Shown in pieces: positions 61,060 to 64,000 of a stretch of 64,000 bases of DNA; within the stretch, counting starts at the first letter, position 1, and every line of letters starts with the position of its first letter. Source of the stretch: an uncultured Prevotellaceae bacterium (GTDB lineage Bacteria; Bacteroidota; Bacteroidia; Bacteroidales; Bacteroidaceae); NCBI GenBank assembly GCA_902795605.1, contig CADBLU010000109.1:40221-104220 (forward strand), written 5' to 3'. A model generated the notes under the pieces. That model was given only the letters and a program-made list of their open reading frames with translations, did not search any database and was not told the origin of the DNA. Position numbers and translations under genes: made by a program.

Positions 61060-61832
61060 TGAATTTTATCGATACGCATATCCATCTTGATGGCAAGGAG
61101 TTTGACGACGACCGGCATTTGGTGATTGAGAGAGCCAAGGCGGCCGGTGCCGTCAGGATGCTGGTGCCGGCCATCGACCTCGACTCTGTCGGGCGCATCT
61201 TGCGCGTCTGTGAGGAGGCGGGAGGCTTTTGTCTTCCCATGGTAGGTCTGCATCCCGAAGAGGTGAGGGCTGATTACCGTGAGGTGTTGCGGAAGATGCA
61301 GGATATGCCGCTTGTGCCTTTTGTCGGAATCGGTGAGATAGGACTTGATTTCTATTGGAGCCGTGAGTTTGAGCAAGAGCAGTTGGATGCGTTCGAGCGA
61401 CAGGTGGAGTGGGCCTGCCAAACAGGGCTGCCCTTGATGATCCATTGCCGGAAGGCCCAGAATGAGATGGTGGGCATCTTGCGCAAATTTGTCGGCCGCT
61501 TGCCAGGCGGTGTCTTCCACTGTTTTACCGGCAACCTTATCGAGGCGCGTCAACTGCTTGAGTTCGAGGGCTTCGCCTTGGGCATCGGCGGTGTGCTCAC
61601 TTTTAAGAAGAGCCGTCTCCCTGAGGTGGTGGCGCAGTTGCCGATCGACCGTATCGTTCTTGAGACCGACGCTCCATATATGGCTCCTGTGCCTATGCGT
61701 GGGAAGCGCAACGAGAGTGCGATGATCACTTACGTTATAGACAAGATGGCCGAGTGTATGGGAATGGACGCTGCCGAGGTGGCCGACGCTACCACGCTTA
61801 ATGCGATGCGGATTTTCCGGCTTGACAAATGA
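61059..61832 (+). CDS. tatD: TatD-family metal-dependent DNase
   Basis: A 257-residue TIM-barrel hydrolase. Metal site residues are in MNFIDTHIHLDG (H7, H9), with further ligands in IGEIGLDFYW (E), LPLMIHCRKA (H), FHCFTGN (H) and LETDAPYMAPVP (D). It is a 3'-5' exodeoxyribonuclease thought to act in DNA repair and apoptosis-like DNA degradation. It overlaps the previous gene by one base and the next by four, so it lies in a tight four-gene run. Confidence 0.95.
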   Translation: MNFIDTHIHLDGKEFDDDRHLVIERAKAAGAVRMLVPAIDLDSVGRILRVCEEAGGFCLPMVGLHPEEVRADYREVLRKMQDMPLVPFVGIGEIGLDFYWSREFEQEQLDAFERQVEWACQTGLPLMIHCRKAQNEMVGILRKFVGRLPGGVFHCFTGNLIEARQLLEFEGFALGIGGVLTFKKSRLPEVVAQLPIDRIVLETDAPYMAPVPMRGKRNESAMITYVIDKMAECMGMDAAEVADATTLNAMRIFRLDK

Positions 61833-63082
61833 AAGTGCGTGGCGTCTTTACCCTCTTTCTTCTCTTTGTCTCTTGTGTGGCATTGGCCGACGGGGCAGAT
61901 ACGCTGAGGCATTGGGGGGCGAGTGTCAGTGTCTCTCCAGGTGCCGTCATAGTAGGCGACAAATACCAGGACAGGTGGCAAAAAGGCAGGCACAACTTGT
62001 CTGTAGAGGCTGCTGTGAGCCGCTTCTCCTTGCCTTCAGACAGCGATGCCGTCAGTGCCGACTATGGCTACCCCTCCCTCAGTGCGTCTGTCAGGATGGC
62101 TTTCAACCACGGTGTGACTATGCATAAGTCGCCCGACCCTGCATGGGGCTTGGCCGAGGAGGTGGACTATGACACGAAAATGGGCAACACCGTCTCTTTC
62201 TATGCCACCTTCACGCGTCCCCTCTACCGCGACCGCCGCTGGATGTTGGACTATGCGCTCTCTATGGGCTTCGGATACAGCCATCATAAGTATGACCCGC
62301 ACCGGGCGATAGACAATGAACTGATAGGCGCCCGGTGGCTTATCCATTTTGGTATGGGGGCTCATGCCACATACCGGGTGGCTCCTCAGTGGGGGGTGAG
62401 GGCAGGCGTGGAGTTCTGGCACTTGAGCAACGGGGCTCTCGACAGGCCCAACAAGGGCGCCAATTTCATCGGACCGGCGCTCGCTGTCGTCTATGACCCG
62501 TGCTGGCAGAGTGTCACAACCACGCATTCACCAGACCGCCCGACCTTCCGTCCCTTTCTCTACTGTGACTTGACCTTGGGCGCCGGGGCGAAATCATTGC
62601 TCGAAGAATGGAACATCACGCAATATGAGACACCCAAGGGCGAGCCTCTTTACCGCACTGACAAGTTCTCTCGGTTCATGGCCTACTCCGCACAGGCCGA
62701 CTTGATGTGCCGCTATGCCAGACGGTGGGCCTCAGGGCTTGGGATAGACGTGTTCTACGGCTCTTATGCTTCCAGGGTGGAGCGTATTGACGAGAAAAGA
62801 GGTGTGTCTGTGCCCCATAGTCCGTGGTCTTTGGGGCTGGCAGTCAAGCATCAGGTGTATTATCACCGACTTTCATTGGCCATGTCGGTGGGGTATTATC
62901 TCTATCGGGAGATGGGCTTCCATGCCAGGATCATCGAGAAACCTTATTACGAGCGTATAGGTTTGCGGTATGCTTTCCCGCGACTGGGCGGCTTGGCTGT
63001 CGGAGCTTCGGTGAAAGCGCATCTGACCAAGGCCGATTTCACTGAATTATCACTATCCATGCCAATAAGATTGACAAAATAA
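61829..63082 (+). CDS. PagL-like outer-membrane acyloxyacyl hydrolase
   Basis: A 417-residue protein with signal peptide VFTLFLLFVSCVALA and a beta-barrel pattern. FWHLSNGALDRPNKGANFIG carries H198-x-S200, the PagL signature (H and S of the lipid A 3-O-deacylase), within the repeated strand pattern WGVRAGVEFWHLSN. PagL enzymes remove a 3-O acyl chain from lipid A. The protein is twice the usual PagL length (about 150-180 residues), so it may be a barrel with an extra domain. Deacylation is inferred. It overlaps tatD by four bases. Confidence 0.75.
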   Translation: MKVRGVFTLFLLFVSCVALADGADTLRHWGASVSVSPGAVIVGDKYQDRWQKGRHNLSVEAAVSRFSLPSDSDAVSADYGYPSLSASVRMAFNHGVTMHKSPDPAWGLAEEVDYDTKMGNTVSFYATFTRPLYRDRRWMLDYALSMGFGYSHHKYDPHRAIDNELIGARWLIHFGMGAHATYRVAPQWGVRAGVEFWHLSNGALDRPNKGANFIGPALAVVYDPCWQSVTTTHSPDRPTFRPFLYCDLTLGAGAKSLLEEWNITQYETPKGEPLYRTDKFSRFMAYSAQADLMCRYARRWASGLGIDVFYGSYASRVERIDEKRGVSVPHSPWSLGLAVKHQVYYHRLSLAMSVGYYLYREMGFHARIIEKPYYERIGLRYAFPRLGGLAVGASVKAHLTKADFTELSLSMPIRLTK

Positions 63083-63146
63083 AAGGGAAGTGAGTGCTTT
63101 TTCAAATATTTTTTTTAATTTCGCAGCGTCAAATAATTATTGCACC

Positions 63147-63710
63147 ATGCAGATGTTCAGAAAATCCTTATTGTTGTTGGTCATGATGGCCTTTGTGGCT
63201 TGCAGTTCCGACAAGGCAAAAATAGAAAAGTATCTTGAGGGCAATTTCTCCGACAGGGAGATTGCCATATCCGGTGACATATCCCTCGATTCTGCCTTTT
63301 GTCCGCAGAACGAGTTAGACAATGCCGCATTGGAATTGATGGGATATCGCACCCAATTGCTCATGCTGCTCGATCAGAATCCCGACTCAGCCTACTCGCT
63401 GGCCAAAGCGCTTCAGTTAAGGTTCGCTGATGGCAAGGCCTTCACCAACCTTGCTTATCCCACAGGAAAGAACAACAGGTTGGCATATATGGCGAAATGC
63501 ACCCAAGACGGGAAAGAGCGGCTCATCGCTTTCTATAAGCATCCCACAGAGGACAGGATTGAACTGAGTTCTCTGGATATCGACGATTCGATTGACAGTC
63601 TAATGGTGGGATACAACCAGTTGCTCAATGGAATTAAGGTGATTCTCGACGACCGGGGAGTAGCACCAAAAGACGACCGGGGAGCAACTCCAAAAGACGA
63701 CCGGGAATAG
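63147..63710 (+). CDS. Small lipoprotein of unknown function
   Basis: A 187-residue lipoprotein. Signal MFRKSLLLLVMMAFVACSSD has the lipobox cysteine in VACSS. The body is helical and acidic (KIEKYLEGNFSDREIAIS, ELMGYRTQLLMLLDQNPDS) and resembles no family I can name. The last 20 residues are an 8-residue repeat (DDRGVAPK, DDRGATPK, DDRE) encoded by a 24-bp DNA repeat. A TAATTTCG box at about 63117 could be a weak promoter. ATG 63147 is the first lipoprotein-compatible start; 63153 is an alternative. Confidence 0.65.
   Translation: MQMFRKSLLLLVMMAFVACSSDKAKIEKYLEGNFSDREIAISGDISLDSAFCPQNELDNAALELMGYRTQLLMLLDQNPDSAYSLAKALQLRFADGKAFTNLAYPTGKNNRLAYMAKCTQDGKERLIAFYKHPTEDRIELSSLDIDDSIDSLMVGYNQLLNGIKVILDDRGVAPKDDRGATPKDDRE
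63648..63707 (+). repeat. 24-bp tandem repeat in the lipoprotein C-terminus
   Basis: GACGACCGGGGAG starts at 63648, 63672 and 63696 (partial), a 24-bp period that adds eight residues per unit in frame. Copy-number change would lengthen or shorten the protein tail without frameshift. Confidence 0.7.
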
Positions 63711-63744
63711 GGGCAAAAGATGACTGAAAACAGAGTCTAAAAAT

Positions 63745-63774
63745 GCCTCGGAAGAGCAAAAAGGCCGTTTTTTT
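63745..63774 (+). terminator. Weak terminator after the lipoprotein
   Basis: GCCT (63745-63748) and AGGC (63762-63765) form a short stem, followed by seven Ts (63768-63774). The stem is short, so activity is uncertain. Confidence 0.35.
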
Positions 63775-63846
63775 GTGTCCGAAAACTATAAAATTTGGGC
63801 GAACGACCCTAATTTTTGATATTTGCTGATTTTTTATTCGAAAATA

Positions 63847-63878
63847 TTTGGTGCGAAAGAAAATTCGCCGTACCTTTG
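63847..63878 (+). promoter_or_regulatory. Strong promoter of a downstream operon, probably rRNA
   Basis: TTTG (63847-63850), a 20-bp spacer, and TACCTTTG (63871-63878) fit the Bacteroidetes promoter exactly. Upstream are A/T tracts that could act as an UP element. The following sequence looks like an rRNA leader. Confidence 0.75.
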
Positions 63879-64000
63879 CATTCGCTGCGCTTGAAAAAGC
63901 AACGCGACAAAATCGTTCTTTGAAAGGATTACATAAGACAGAGAAGTAGTACGAGAAGCCCGCCTCGGCCGCCGCAAGGTGGTGTGAGGCGGAGGGTAGA
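63879..64000 (+). other. Probable leader of a 16S-23S-5S rRNA operon (16S beyond window)
   Basis: The sequence GTTCTTTGAAAGGATTACA followed by AGAAGTAGTACGAGAAG resembles the pre-16S leader of Bacteroidales rRNA operons, from memory of that group. No 16S start is reached before 64000. If right, an rRNA operon begins within a few hundred bases to the right. Confidence 0.6.

Noticed and set aside
1-64000. CRISPR arrays, insertion sequences and integrase genes
   Set aside because: None of the repeat arrays has spacer structure, and no transposase or integrase motif is present in any frame examined.
1-64000. tRNA genes
   Set aside because: No cloverleaf with the GTTCRANNC box was recognised by eye in the intergenic gaps; a tRNA search tool would be decisive.

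Overview
The window looks like a piece of a Bacteroidales chromosome, most likely Prevotella or a close relative. Supporting signs are promoters of the Bacteroidetes type (TTTG, about 19-20 nt, TAnnTTTG), a PorQ type IX secretion gene next to cmk, a C10 (streptopain-type) peptidase with a Por-like C-terminal sorting tail, a UpxY/NusG-like antiterminator at the head of a capsule operon, and a Bacteroidales-style rRNA leader at the right edge. Species cannot be fixed from the sequence alone.

Left part (about 1-37.84 kb, all on the minus strand, transcribed right to left): one very long surface-polysaccharide locus. A promoter at about 38.06 kb and a roughly 215-nt hairpin-rich leader precede a UpxY/NusG-like regulator. 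Then come Wza (export lipoprotein), Wzc (chain-length tyrosine kinase) and RfbA (dTDP-glucose synthesis). A three-gene phosphonate cassette follows: a PEP mutase fused to two nucleotidyltransferase domains, phosphonopyruvate decarboxylase, and an iron-type alcohol dehydrogenase. Next are an ABC exporter (Wzm/Wzt) and a long, AT-rich array of glycosyltransferases, three acyltransferases, a Wzy-like polymerase, a Caps_synth-type transferase and a HAD-like protein. At the far left are an AAA-ATPase/PD-(D/E)XK protein, a nucleotidyltransferase/thymidylate-kinase fusion, two further GT4 enzymes (one cut by the window edge) and an APH-like kinase. The simplest reading is a phosphonate-decorated capsule or O-antigen, probably carrying 2-hydroxyethylphosphonate activated as a CMP ester. 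The phosphonate product is inferred from gene content.

The locus shows signs of rearrangement. A (GGAGTTTA)4-GACAATAG direct repeat brackets its variable 30 kb, an inverted-repeat element lies at 3.2-3.43 kb, and a 9-bp CTAGA array sits inside the phosphonate cassette. One GT4 gene has an in-frame stop that removes its last 33 codons. One acyltransferase has its family-typical N-terminus out of frame across an A6 tract.

Right part (38.5-63.7 kb, mostly plus strand): a cysteine hydrolase, a small secreted protein that is little more than a sorting-tail-like domain, an ECF sigma factor, an iron-type alcohol dehydrogenase and a MATE transporter. A second block holds a giant alpha-2-macroglobulin-like protein, a DUF1573 protein, MeaB, IspH and a C10 peptidase. 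Then come formate-tetrahydrofolate ligase, convergent cmk-porQ (minus), a TonB-family protein, a polyprenyl diphosphate synthase, an unknown protein, a TatD nuclease, a PagL-like outer-membrane protein and a small lipoprotein. The window closes with a perfect promoter and what looks like an rRNA-operon leader. The individual enzyme families are known. The most noteworthy system is the phosphonate module wired into a capsule locus that has both a Wzy-like polymerase and an ABC exporter.
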